Of a DNA stretch of 64,000 bases, positions 34,775 through 42,777 are shown in pieces. A model generated the notes under the pieces. It was not told where the DNA came from, did not search any database, and saw only the letters and a list, made by a program, of their open reading frames with translations. This stretch comes from Thiomicrorhabdus heinhorstiae (GTDB lineage Bacteria; Pseudomonadota; Gammaproteobacteria; Thiomicrospirales; Thiomicrospiraceae): positions 62,001 through 126,000 of the forward strand of contig NZ_JACBGI020000001.1 in assembly GCF_013391765.2 (NCBI RefSeq). The letters run 5' to 3'. A program made the translations under genes and the position numbers. Every line of letters begins with the position of its first letter. Position 1 is the first letter of the stretch.

Positions 34775-35212
34775 ATGATGGAAGTTAAGGAAATTTTTGA
34801 ATATTTACCGCACCGTTATCCGTTTTTATTGGTTGATCGGGTTACGGAGTATGTTGAGGGTGAAAGCTTAAAAGGCTATAAAAACGTAACCTTCAACGAG
34901 CCCCAGTTTACGGGACATTTCCCTAACAACCCAATTATGCCTGGTGTGATGATTATTGAAGCCATGGCTCAATGTACGGGAATTTTAGCCTTTCGTAGCC
35001 AAGGTGTTAAACCGGACGGTACCTCGATGTATTATTTGGCTGCGGTAGATAACTGTCGCTTCCGTCAACCTGCTGTTCCTGGAGATCGTTTGGATTTTGA
35101 AGTTAAAACTCTGGGTAACAAACGCGGTATCTGGAAGTTCGAATGTACAACTAAAGTCGATGGCAAAATCATTGCTTCGGCCGATCTTTTGTGTGCGGAA
35201 AGAAAGGTATAA
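34775..35212 (+). CDS. fabZ: 3-hydroxyacyl-[ACP] dehydratase FabZ
   Basis: A 145-residue hot-dog-fold dehydratase of the fatty acid elongation cycle. It has [16 protein letters not shown] and [20 protein letters not shown], which together carry the catalytic His and Glu of FabZ. FabZ competes with LpxA for 3-hydroxyacyl-ACP, so its place between lpxD and lpxA matters for membrane balance. ATG 34775 and 34778 are both possible. The gap of 63 bases before it shows no clear hairpin. Confidence 0.97.
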   Translation: MMEVKEIFEYLPHRYPFLLVDRVTEYVEGESLKGYKNVTFNEPQFTGHFPNNPIMPGVMIIEAMAQCTGILAFRSQGVKPDGTSMYYLAAVDNCRFRQPAVPGDRLDFEVKTLGNKRGIWKFECTTKVDGKIIASADLLCAERKV

Positions 35213-35215
35213 CTC

Positions 35216-35986
35216 TTGATTCATTCAACAGCGGTAATCGATCCCAAGGCCCGGATTGCCGAGGGAGTTAAAATCGGCCCTTATTGCGTGATTGAAGGTG
35301 AAGTTACTCTAGGAGAAGGATGTATCTTGGACTCTCACGTAGTGATTCAAGGTCCTACTCAAATCGGAAAAAACAATCGTTTCTATCCTTTTGGCTGTAT
35401 CGGGGCGGCTCCTCAAGATAAAAAATATCGTGACGAGCCAACTCTTTTGATCATTGGGGATGATAATACCTTCCGTGAAAACGTCACCGTAAATCGTGGC
35501 ACGATCCAGGATATCGGTAAAACCGTCATAGGTAACGGTAACTGGATTATGGCGGGAGTGCATATTGCTCACGACTGTATCGTCGGTAATAACTGTATTT
35601 TTGCCAATGCAGCTGCTTTAGCCGGACATGTTATTGTCGACGACTGGGCAATTTTAGGTGGCTATAGCCTGGTTCACCAGTTCTGCCGAATCGGTGCGCA
35701 TAGCTTTTGCGGTATGGGCAGTGTAATTAATCAGGATGTTCCGAACTTTGTTGTGGTTTCCGGGAATCTGGCGCAGGCGCGTGGCATTAATCTGGAAGGG
35801 ATGAAGCGTCGCGGTTTTGACAGCGATCAATTGCGTCTGGTTAAAAACGCCTATAGAAGTATGTATCGTTCTGGTCAGCGTTTGACCGATTCGATTGAAG
35901 AATTGCGTTCAATCAATGATGAAAAGCAAACTCTGACGCCTTTAATTGATTTCTTGGAAGAGTCCAAACGTGGCATCGTCCGATAA
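35216..35986 (+). CDS. lpxA: UDP-N-acetylglucosamine acyltransferase LpxA
   Basis: A 256-residue left-handed beta-helix enzyme, the first step of lipid A synthesis. Visible are the IHSTAVIDPKARIAEGVKIGPYCVIEG opening, the HIAHDC motif with catalytic His119, AALAGHVIVDDWAILGGYSLVHQFCRIG, and the C-terminal helical domain (GMKRRGFDSDQLRLVKNAYRSMYRSG). The start is TTG 35216, three bases after fabZ; no ATG fits. lpxB begins within its last 17 bases. Confidence 0.97.
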   Translation: MIHSTAVIDPKARIAEGVKIGPYCVIEGEVTLGEGCILDSHVVIQGPTQIGKNNRFYPFGCIGAAPQDKKYRDEPTLLIIGDDNTFRENVTVNRGTIQDIGKTVIGNGNWIMAGVHIAHDCIVGNNCIFANAAALAGHVIVDDWAILGGYSLVHQFCRIGAHSFCGMGSVINQDVPNFVVVSGNLAQARGINLEGMKRRGFDSDQLRLVKNAYRSMYRSGQRLTDSIEELRSINDEKQTLTPLIDFLEESKRGIVR

Positions 35987-37157
35987 CTCGGATCTTATAT
36001 CCCTGCCGGAGAATGCCTCTCCATTAATCGCAATGGTTGCCGGCGAGGCGTCCGGAGATACTCTGGGCGCCGACTTGATGGCCGGCCTCAAAAAACGCTT
36101 TCCCCAAGCCCGTTTTATCGGGATTGGCGGCCCTAAAATGCAACAACTCGGACTGAAATCCTGGTTTCCGATGGAACGTCTGTCGGTGATGGGGTTTTTT
36201 GAGGTTCTTAAACGTTTGCCGGAATTGCTTCGTTTACGCAAGCAACTCATCCAGAGACTGACTGAAGTTCGTCCAGATGTTTTTATCGGTGTTGATGCAC
36301 CCGATTTCAATTTCACCGTCGAAAAACGCTTAAAGTCGTTGGGAATTCCTACCGTTCACTATGTCGGACCGTCAGTGTGGGCATGGCGAGAAAAGCGTCT
36401 GCTTAAGATTAAGCAAGCGGTTGACGGCGTTTTGGTTTTGTTTCCGTTTGAAACACCTTATTACGACCGTTACGGCATTGCATCCAGATTTGTCGGTCAC
36501 CCTCTAGCTAATCAGGTACCTGAATTCCCTGATAAAGCACAAGCTAAAGCGCAGTTGCAAATTGACTTATCAGCTCCGTTAACCGCAATTCTTCCCGGTT
36601 CGAGAATGAGTGAAATTGAACAGATGGCCGAACCTTATTTTCTCGCTGCCGCGCGTTTACAGACGGATTACCCGCAGATGCAATTTGTGGTGCCGTGTGT
36701 ACACGAAAGAGCCAGATTGCGTTTGCAGGAAATTAAACAAAGTTGTGCGCCTCAATTAGCCATTAATTTTCTTGACGGTCAGTCTCAACTGGCTTTGGAA
36801 GCCTGCGATCAGGCTGTGGTAACCTCCGGGACCGCTACTTTGGAGTGTGCCTTGATGCGTCGTCCACTGGTTTTGGCCATTAAATTGCATCCGATCACCC
36901 ATTGGATTATGAAGCGTTTGTCAACTACAGAATGGGTCGGGCTGCCGAATGTATTGGCACAGGAGACATTGGTTACCGAACTGATACAGGATGAAGCCTC
37001 CTCCGGAGCCATTTATCAGGAGTTGAAACGTCTGATTGAAGATCCGGTGTTGCGGGAAAAGCAATTGCAGGCATTTGAAAAACAGTATCATTCATTAAAC
37101 TGCGATGCCTCAAACTTGGCGACCGAAGCCGTGATTGATTGGGCGAAACTGGTTTAA
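35970..37157 (+). CDS. lpxB: Lipid-A-disaccharide synthase LpxB
   Basis: A 395-residue GT-B glycosyltransferase (family 19) that joins UDP-diacylglucosamine and lipid X into the lipid A disaccharide at the inner membrane. The opening MVAGEASGDTLGADLMAGL, the VHYVGPSVWAWREKR block, TAILPGSRMSEIEQ and VTSGTATLECALMRRPLVLAIK are all standard. I place the start at GTG 35970 because GGAAGAG lies seven bases before it; TTG 35946 is also in frame and would extend the overlap with lpxA. rnhB begins on the base after its stop. Confidence 0.95.
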   Translation: MASSDNSDLISLPENASPLIAMVAGEASGDTLGADLMAGLKKRFPQARFIGIGGPKMQQLGLKSWFPMERLSVMGFFEVLKRLPELLRLRKQLIQRLTEVRPDVFIGVDAPDFNFTVEKRLKSLGIPTVHYVGPSVWAWREKRLLKIKQAVDGVLVLFPFETPYYDRYGIASRFVGHPLANQVPEFPDKAQAKAQLQIDLSAPLTAILPGSRMSEIEQMAEPYFLAAARLQTDYPQMQFVVPCVHERARLRLQEIKQSCAPQLAINFLDGQSQLALEACDQAVVTSGTATLECALMRRPLVLAIKLHPITHWIMKRLSTTEWVGLPNVLAQETLVTELIQDEASSGAIYQELKRLIEDPVLREKQLQAFEKQYHSLNCDASNLATEAVIDWAKLV

Positions 37158-37793
37158 ATGGAAAGGCAAATTTCGCTTTTTGATCTGGACTCACAGAATC
37201 CTTATCCATGTCTGGACGGCTTAACCATCGGTGTTGACGAGGTAGGTCGTGGACCTCTTGTTGGCGATGTGGTGGCATCAGCGGTAATACTACCGGCAGG
37301 CTGCGACCTGCCTTTACGCGACTCTAAAAAGCTTTCGGAAAAAAAGCGTGAGCTTCTAGCCGAGCAAATTAAGCAGCAAGCGATTGCCTATTCAATTGAA
37401 GTCGCAACACCTGAAGAAATTGATCAATTGAATATTTTGCATGCTTCGATGCTTGCCATGAAAAGGGCTATTGAGAGACTGACTTCGAAGCATGTGTTTA
37501 ATTATCTGTATGTCGACGGCAATCGCTGTCCGGACGTTGCGTTTCAATGCCGTGCAATCGTCAAAGGGGATGATAAGATCCCTGAAATCAGTGCTGCCTC
37601 GATTCTGGCAAAGGTGTATCGTGATCGGCAGATGCTTGAGATGCACGAACGCTATCCCCATTACGGCTTTGACCGTCACAAAGGTTACCCAACACCGCAA
37701 CACCTGCAAGCGATCCGCGATCATGGTTTGCTTGCCGATTACCGTCGAAGTTTTAAGCCCGTTAAAGCTTTATTATCCGACGAGGCAGAATAG
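37158..37793 (+). CDS. rnhB: Ribonuclease HII
   Basis: A 211-residue enzyme that cuts RNA in RNA-DNA hybrids and starts removal of misinserted ribonucleotides. It has the active-site block GVDEVGRGPLVGDVVASAVIL (Asp27, Glu28), RDSKKLSEKKR, YLYVDGNRCP with a further catalytic Asp, and AASILAKVYRDRQM. The extra N terminus (ERQISLFDLDSQN) is short. Its ATG abuts the lpxB stop, so it is the last gene of the lipid A block. In E. coli dnaE follows; here cheV does. Confidence 0.96.
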   Translation: MERQISLFDLDSQNPYPCLDGLTIGVDEVGRGPLVGDVVASAVILPAGCDLPLRDSKKLSEKKRELLAEQIKQQAIAYSIEVATPEEIDQLNILHASMLAMKRAIERLTSKHVFNYLYVDGNRCPDVAFQCRAIVKGDDKIPEISAASILAKVYRDRQMLEMHERYPHYGFDRHKGYPTPQHLQAIRDHGLLADYRRSFKPVKALLSDEAE

Positions 37794-37866
37794 CCGCTTT
37801 TAGTGTGAAAACGGTTAAGTTCTGAGTTTTCTGCCGTTACCTTAGTCATCAGCTAAGGAGCCTTCT

Positions 37867-38853
37867 ATGTCAGTATCCATGTCTTCCTCTCTTGACCAGA
37901 TTGAAAAAACCGCCCGCCTGAGTAAAAACAATCAAATGAGTCTGATGGTCTTTCAGGTACAGTTTCCGCACAACGATGTCCGGCCGGCTTACTACGGTAT
38001 GAACGTGTTTAAAGTGCGCGAAGTTTTGGAGGGAAGGGTTTATCCGTTATCTCATGTGCCGGATTCCAACAATCTCATTGAAGGCATGATTGAATTACGC
38101 GGTACCTATTTGCCGGTCATTGATCTGCCGAAATGGATGGGGTTTCCGATGAGTGAAAAGGAACGAGAAAAATCGATTATTATCGTTTCCGATTTCAGTC
38201 ATCATCTGGTTGGTCTCCGCGTGGCATATATCCACGGCGTTGAAGAGAAAGACTGGTCGAATATCCATCCTGCCGGAAATTACAATGTTGATGTTAATCG
38301 TAATCAGATCGTCAATCACACCTATCTGGATGACAGTGAAGCACTCTGTTTTATTCTTGATATCGAAAAACTATTGATTGAAGCCATGCCGACCATGGCC
38401 AAAAAAATTCTCGGTAGTACCCAAGAGCTTAAAAATAAAGAGCTTAATCTAAGTCAATCTCTCCTCAACAAAACCATTCTGTTTGCTGAAGACAGTCAGG
38501 CGATCCAGCAATACATGTCGATGGTATTCACAGAGCTTGGTTTGAAGTTCAAAAGTTTTGATAACGGTAGATTGTTGCTGGATTATATTGAATCGTTGCA
38601 AGACTTGGACACCGTTTCAATCGTGTTTACCGATTTGGAGATGCCGGTAGCTTCTGGGCATACGGTGATTAAGGAGTTGAAGAATAATGCCAGAACCCGA
38701 CATTTGCCGATCGTGGTGCATACTTCGATGACCAGTGAAAACAACACTCGGGAGGTATTGGATATGGGAGCCGATTATTTTATCGGTAAGGTCGATACCG
38801 ACCAGATTTCACAAATCGTTGAAAAAATCGATCGCCAATTCTACCGGTCATGA
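37867..38853 (+). CDS. cheV: Chemotaxis coupling protein CheV (CheW plus receiver domain)
   Basis: A 328-residue fusion. Residues about 20-175 form a CheW-like domain (NVFKVREVLEGRVYPLSHVPDSNNLIEGMIELRGTYLPVIDLPKWMG), which binds receptors and CheA. Residues about 205-325 form a receiver domain with AEDSQ, phosphoacceptor Asp256 in VFTDLEMP, HTSMTS and the GKVD lysine. CheV couples receptors to CheA and adapts by phosphorylation. CTAAGGAG precedes ATG 37867. No other chemotaxis gene is in the window, so it is an orphan copy. Confidence 0.93.
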   Translation: MSVSMSSSLDQIEKTARLSKNNQMSLMVFQVQFPHNDVRPAYYGMNVFKVREVLEGRVYPLSHVPDSNNLIEGMIELRGTYLPVIDLPKWMGFPMSEKEREKSIIIVSDFSHHLVGLRVAYIHGVEEKDWSNIHPAGNYNVDVNRNQIVNHTYLDDSEALCFILDIEKLLIEAMPTMAKKILGSTQELKNKELNLSQSLLNKTILFAEDSQAIQQYMSMVFTELGLKFKSFDNGRLLLDYIESLQDLDTVSIVFTDLEMPVASGHTVIKELKNNARTRHLPIVVHTSMTSENNTREVLDMGADYFIGKVDTDQISQIVEKIDRQFYRS

Positions 38854-38877
38854 TCGAGTTCTTTGCCACTCGGGCAT

Positions 38878-38909
38878 AAAAAAAGGCGCATGATCAGTGC
38901 GCCTTTTTT
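38878..38909. terminator. Intrinsic terminator, bidirectional
   Basis: AGGCGCA and TGCGCCT form a 7-bp stem around TGATCAG, with an A-run before and a T-run after. It lies between the convergent cheV and L36 genes. Confidence 0.85.
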
Positions 38910-38951
38910 GTTTCCTAAGCTGTCCCGAAAGATATCGGGCGCATCAGTCAA

Positions 38952-39077
38952 TTAACGTTGACGAGCTTTGAACTTAGGGTTGGTTTTGTTGATAACGTAT
39001 ACTTTACCGCGACGTTTAACAACTTGACAGTCCTTGTGACGTGTCTTTGCGGATTTCAAAGAAGATAAAATTTTCAT
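38952..39077 (-). CDS. rpmJ: 50S ribosomal protein L36, zinc-free type B
   Basis: A 41-residue protein, [20 protein letters not shown] at the N terminus, then [21 protein letters not shown], matching the YkgO/L36-B form. Only one cysteine is left, so the CxxC...C...H zinc ribbon of ordinary L36 is absent. In E. coli the type B copy replaces the zinc form when zinc is scarce. A second L36 gene in the spc operon is expected but lies outside the window. It has its own near-consensus promoter at 39148-39176 and a shared terminator at 38878. Confidence 0.93.
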   Translation of the reverse strand: MKILSSLKSAKTRHKDCQVVKRRGKVYVINKTNPKFKARQR

Positions 39078-39147
39078 TAGATATATCCATATAATTGCCA
39101 GGTATTCAACACCAACCTGACTTAGGTTCAAATATTTGAAGACGCGA

Positions 39148-39176
39148 ATTATAGTGGTGTCGACGCTTTTTGTCTA
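39148..39176 (-). promoter_or_regulatory. Strong sigma-70 promoter of the L36 gene
   Basis: Read on the minus strand: TAGACA (39176-39171), a 17-base spacer and TATAAT (39153-39148), five of six and six of six to consensus. Transcription would start near 39141 with a leader of about 64 bases. No obvious Zur-type palindrome overlaps it. Confidence 0.75.
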
Positions 39177-39323
39177 GTATTTTTGCTGCAAAAGTCGCTT
39201 TAAATCAGTGTTTTGCCGGGTTTTCCGGAAAATTTCTGGTGAAAAGCATTTTGGTGCTTTTTCCAGAGGAAAGATGAATAGCGTATAATGCGCTGATTTA
39301 GGGTAAAGAGATTGTAACCGATC

Positions 39324-41288
39324 ATGCAATCGGCCAAAGCGAAAAAAACGAACAAACCGCTAGCGGAGCGGGTGCGTGCAGTTCTGCAAAACGGCGGCAC
39401 TTTGGAAAAGGCTATTCCGGGTTACGCACCGCGAGAGGCGCAGATTGCCATGGCACTTGAAGTGGTTGAAACCATACAACAGGATTCTACACTCCTGGCT
39501 GAAGCGGGTACGGGAACCGGGAAAACTTTCGCCTATCTGATTCCGGCGCTCTTGTCGGGGAAAAAAATCATTTTATCTACGGCAACGAAAACTCTGCAGG
39601 AACAGCTGATCCAGAAGGATCTGCCGATGCTGATGAAAGCATGTGATATCAAGTCCAAAGCCAGGTTGCTTAAAGGGCGCGATAACTATGTTTGCCCGCA
39701 ACGTTTGGAAATTGCCGAAACCGTCGAACAGCACAGTCGCGAAGACTGGAAAAAGCTGGCAAAAATTCGCGAATGGGTCGACGACAAGACCTTAAACGGT
39801 GATCGGGCCGAACTGGATTCTGTAGCAGAGGATGACCCTATCTGGCGCAAGGTTTCCGCCAGAATGGAATTTTGCCAATCGGCCGAGTGTAGTGCAGAAG
39901 GCGGCTGCTTTTACCCGCAAGTCAAGCAAAAGGCGGCTGAAGCCGAGATCCTGGTTGTCAATCATCATCTTTTTTGTGCGGACTTGGCTTTACGGGAGCA
40001 AGGCTTTGGTGAGCTTTTGCCTGAGGCGGATGTGTATGTGTTTGACGAGGCGCACCAGCTGCCGGATATCGCCGCGCAATTTTTGGGCTTTTCGCTAAGC
40101 CGTTCGCAACTGGAAGAACTGGTGCGTGATATCAAACAGGCACAAAGCTTGGAGGCCCCTGAGTCCAAACAACTTGCGGATTTGGCGGATAAAATATCCG
40201 AACAGTTATTGGCGGTAAACCAGGCGCTCGGCAAGTGGGAAAAGCGCTGGACCTGGACGCAGCTGGAAAGTGAAACCGCTTTCCAGCAAACGTTCAAGCG
40301 TATGCTGGCGGTGATGGATACCGTTACCGATGCGTTAAAATCCGTGGAAGAACGTGGCAAGCAGCTTAGCGCCGTCCATAAACGTTGCAAGGAGTACGCC
40401 GTGCAGCTAAAAGAATGGCAAAACAGTCAATCGGAAAATAACGTGCGCTGGATCGAATCTTCTCAAGCCCGTTTTCGTCTGTTTTTGACCCCGTTGAATG
40501 TCGCAGCCGCTTTTAGCCGGCAACGTGAAGAAATAGGCGGGGCCTGGTTGTTTACCTCGGCAACTTTAAGCGTCCGCGGTCAGTTCGATTATTTTGCCAA
40601 AAGGTTAGGCCTTGATGATGCCAAGAGCGTGAATTGGGCCAGTCCGTTCGACTATCAAACCCAAGGTGTCATCTACCATCCAATCGGTTTACCTGAACCG
40701 AGAAATCCCGACTATATCAAAATTTGTTTGCGGGCGGCCTGGCCTCTACTCAAGGCCGCCGACGGTCGCGCATTTATGCTGTTTACCAGTCATAAAGCGA
40801 TGCAGGAGGCCAGGGCTATTTTACAGACGCATTGGAAGGGGAATCTTCTGGTTCAGGGCGATCTGCCGAAACTGACGTTATTGCAGCGTTTTAAGGAAGC
40901 GAATAGTGCGATCCTGCTCGGAACCAGCAGTTTCTGGGAAGGGGTGGATGTAAAAGGGGATGCACTTAAGCTTGTGGTTATCGACCGCATCCCGTTTGCC
41001 CCGCCTGACGATCCGATTGTTCAGGCGCGCGAGGCCTATTTAAAAGAGAAAGGATTAAACGGTTTCGTGCATTTTCAGCTGCCCGAAGCGGTTATCGCTA
41101 TGAAGCAAGGGGCAGGACGTTTGATTCGTGATCTTGGAGATCGCGGTGTTTTAATGCTATGTGACCCCCGATTATCAACCAAGGGATACGGTAACGTTAT
41201 CCGCGATAGTCTTCCCGATTTCCCTTGGGTTTATGAGGCCGGAGCGGCTCTGGAAGTGTTAACCGTCACCGATCAAACGGTTAACTGA
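39324..41288 (+). CDS. ATP-dependent DNA helicase, YoaA/DinG family (XPD-like)
   Basis: A 654-residue superfamily 2 helicase. Walker A is AGTGTGKT (Lys67), the DEAH box is at 241-244 in VFDEAHQLPD, and four cysteines (124, 184, 189, 195) are placed as the Fe-S cluster ligands of XPD-like helicases. The second motor domain has WLFTSATLSVRGQ, LGTSSFWEGVDVKG and QGAGRLIRDLGDRG. Size and sequence style fit YoaA, which acts in DNA repair with the polymerase III chi subunit, better than DinG; I leave the symbol open. TATAAT at 39284-39289 may be its -10. Confidence 0.92.
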   Translation: MQSAKAKKTNKPLAERVRAVLQNGGTLEKAIPGYAPREAQIAMALEVVETIQQDSTLLAEAGTGTGKTFAYLIPALLSGKKIILSTATKTLQEQLIQKDLPMLMKACDIKSKARLLKGRDNYVCPQRLEIAETVEQHSREDWKKLAKIREWVDDKTLNGDRAELDSVAEDDPIWRKVSARMEFCQSAECSAEGGCFYPQVKQKAAEAEILVVNHHLFCADLALREQGFGELLPEADVYVFDEAHQLPDIAAQFLGFSLSRSQLEELVRDIKQAQSLEAPESKQLADLADKISEQLLAVNQALGKWEKRWTWTQLESETAFQQTFKRMLAVMDTVTDALKSVEERGKQLSAVHKRCKEYAVQLKEWQNSQSENNVRWIESSQARFRLFLTPLNVAAAFSRQREEIGGAWLFTSATLSVRGQFDYFAKRLGLDDAKSVNWASPFDYQTQGVIYHPIGLPEPRNPDYIKICLRAAWPLLKAADGRAFMLFTSHKAMQEARAILQTHWKGNLLVQGDLPKLTLLQRFKEANSAILLGTSSFWEGVDVKGDALKLVVIDRIPFAPPDDPIVQAREAYLKEKGLNGFVHFQLPEAVIAMKQGAGRLIRDLGDRGVLMLCDPRLSTKGYGNVIRDSLPDFPWVYEAGAALEVLTVTDQTVN

Positions 41289-41322
41289 GATTTATAAATA
41301 TTTGCATTGTCGGAGAAATGAA

Positions 41323-42039
41323 ATGACAAGGTCTATTTTGGGTATCGATACTTCGACTGCAGCCTGTTCTGTTGCTCTCGCGTATGGTGAAAACTTATTT
41401 GTTCGCCACGAGATCTTGCCGCAGAAGCATGCACATCGTGTTTTGCAAATGGTTGATGAGGTTATGCAGGAAGCCGGTATCGAAGGAAACGAATTGGATG
41501 CGTTAGCCTATGGTGAAGGGCCGGGTGCATTTACCGGTATTCGTATCGCTGCCGGCGTTATTCAGGGGTTATCGCTTGGCTGGAACTGCCCGGTTATCGC
41601 TGTATCTTCTCTGGAAGCGATGGCATATAGCGCTTTGATGAATGCAAACCCTGAAGAACTGTCAGACGGTGAGGCGGTTGAGTGGAATGCGTTGCTGGAT
41701 GCGCGGATGGGTGAAGTTTATATACAAAAAGGGCGTTATTTTCCACAATCGGCTGGTTGGCAAGCCGATTCGGTTCAATTGCTGTCACCGCAGGATGCTT
41801 TGAATTCCCTGTCTGCTTCAGCATTCGGGGTTGGAGATGTCGAGCAATGTTGTCCTGAACTGACAAAAAGTACCGGATTCTGGTTATCAAGTCTGCCGCA
41901 TGCTGACGGAATTTGCCGTCTGGCGCAAATGAAAATGGCAGAAGCGAAAACCGTCGATCAGCAAATTCCGGCGCCATTGTATTTACGCAATAATGTCGCG
42001 GAAACGCTGGAAGAACGTAGAGCCAGACAGGCTTTGTGA
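41323..42039 (+). CDS. tsaB: tRNA threonylcarbamoyladenosine synthesis protein TsaB
   Basis: A 238-residue ASKHA-fold protein that partners TsaD in making t6A37 on ANN-reading tRNAs. It begins SILGIDTSTAACSVALAYGENLF, then LPQKHAHRVLQMVDEVM and the GEGPGAFTGIRIAAGVIQGLSLGWN block diagnostic of TsaB, plus LLDARMGEVYIQKGRY. CGGAGAA lies before ATG 41323. The upstream in-frame TTG at 41302 lacks a ribosome site. It starts 34 bases after the helicase stop, the same yoaA-tsaB linkage found in E. coli. Confidence 0.93.
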   Translation: MTRSILGIDTSTAACSVALAYGENLFVRHEILPQKHAHRVLQMVDEVMQEAGIEGNELDALAYGEGPGAFTGIRIAAGVIQGLSLGWNCPVIAVSSLEAMAYSALMNANPEELSDGEAVEWNALLDARMGEVYIQKGRYFPQSAGWQADSVQLLSPQDALNSLSASAFGVGDVEQCCPELTKSTGFWLSSLPHADGICRLAQMKMAEAKTVDQQIPAPLYLRNNVAETLEERRARQAL

Positions 42040-42132
42040 GAAACGGACAGTATTGCTTAAAAAGTAATCAGGGATAGAGAAGTTTAAGACTTTATTGGTT
42101 TTTTTTCGGTTACTATTTTATTACACACACAC

Positions 42133-42155
42133 TTATCCACAGTAATTGTGAATAA
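42133..42155. promoter_or_regulatory. Inverted pair of perfect DnaA-box sequences upstream of uspA
   Basis: TTATCCACA (42133-42141) and TGTGAATAA (42147-42155, reading TTATTCACA on the other strand) both match the consensus TTATNCACA exactly and face each other over GTAAT. Together they form a 23-base imperfect palindrome 40 bases before the uspA ATG. I see no further boxes or AT-rich unwinding element, so an origin is unlikely; a DnaA-controlled promoter or another dimeric regulator is more plausible. Confidence 0.55.
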
Positions 42156-42194
42156 GCTGAAAGCGCCCTGTTTAAAGGTGAAGGAGAGATCATC

Positions 42195-42641
42195 ATGTCT
42201 TTATATAAGCAGATAGTGGTTGCGGTAGACTTTTCGCCATCGAGCGTGCAAGCGATTATGCGCGCACGTGCTCTGGCGCAAGCTGAATCCAGTCACTTGA
42301 CTCTGATTCATACGGTAGAAGCGCCGACTTATCCTGTTCTGGAAGATATTGCCGTAACAGGCATGCCGGGAATATGGGACGATGAGATTACTACCGGGTG
42401 GGTAAAACGTTCGGATGAAAAATTATCGGAATTGGCGACAAGGTATAAAGCAGACAGCTTTCGGACTTTAATCGGTTACCCTGCCTCCGAAATATTGGCT
42501 TTTGCCGAGCAGAGTAGCGCCGACTTAATTGTGATGGGTTATCACGGTACTTCAGGTTGGAGACGATTGATCGGCTCGACAACCAACGCGGTAATACATG
42601 ATTCTAAATGCGATGTCCTGGCAGTAAAAACCGATTCCTAG
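42195..42641 (+). CDS. Universal stress protein, UspA family
   Basis: A 148-residue single-domain Usp protein. It begins YKQIVVAVDFSPSSVQAIMRARALAQ and ends with GYHGTSGWRRLIGSTTNAVI, the G-2X-G-9X-G(S/T) loop that binds ATP in the ATP-binding Usp class. Usp proteins accumulate under starvation and stress; the specific role is unknown. AAGGAGAG precedes the ATG. An inverted DnaA-box pair lies in its promoter region. It stands alone between tsaB and the unrecognised secreted-protein gene. Confidence 0.92.
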   Translation: MSLYKQIVVAVDFSPSSVQAIMRARALAQAESSHLTLIHTVEAPTYPVLEDIAVTGMPGIWDDEITTGWVKRSDEKLSELATRYKADSFRTLIGYPASEILAFAEQSSADLIVMGYHGTSGWRRLIGSTTNAVIHDSKCDVLAVKTDS

Positions 42642-42777
42642 AGGTTGGATCGTCACTGTTCCTCAAGACACTATGGCTATTGACTGATTTATGATGTGAC
42701 GTCATTTTTTAGTTGATGAGCAGGGGCTGACCGTCGAATGCGCTTCACCCGGCTAAAAATAAAAGGATAAAAATAGA

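Noticed and set aside
42123-42155. Possible replication origin because of DnaA boxes
   Set aside because: Only two boxes are present, with no AT-rich unwinding region and no dnaA, dnaN or gidA genes nearby.
42697-42704. TGACGTCA palindrome upstream of the secreted-protein gene
   Set aside because: An 8-base palindrome is expected by chance in a window of this size and no promoter fits around it.
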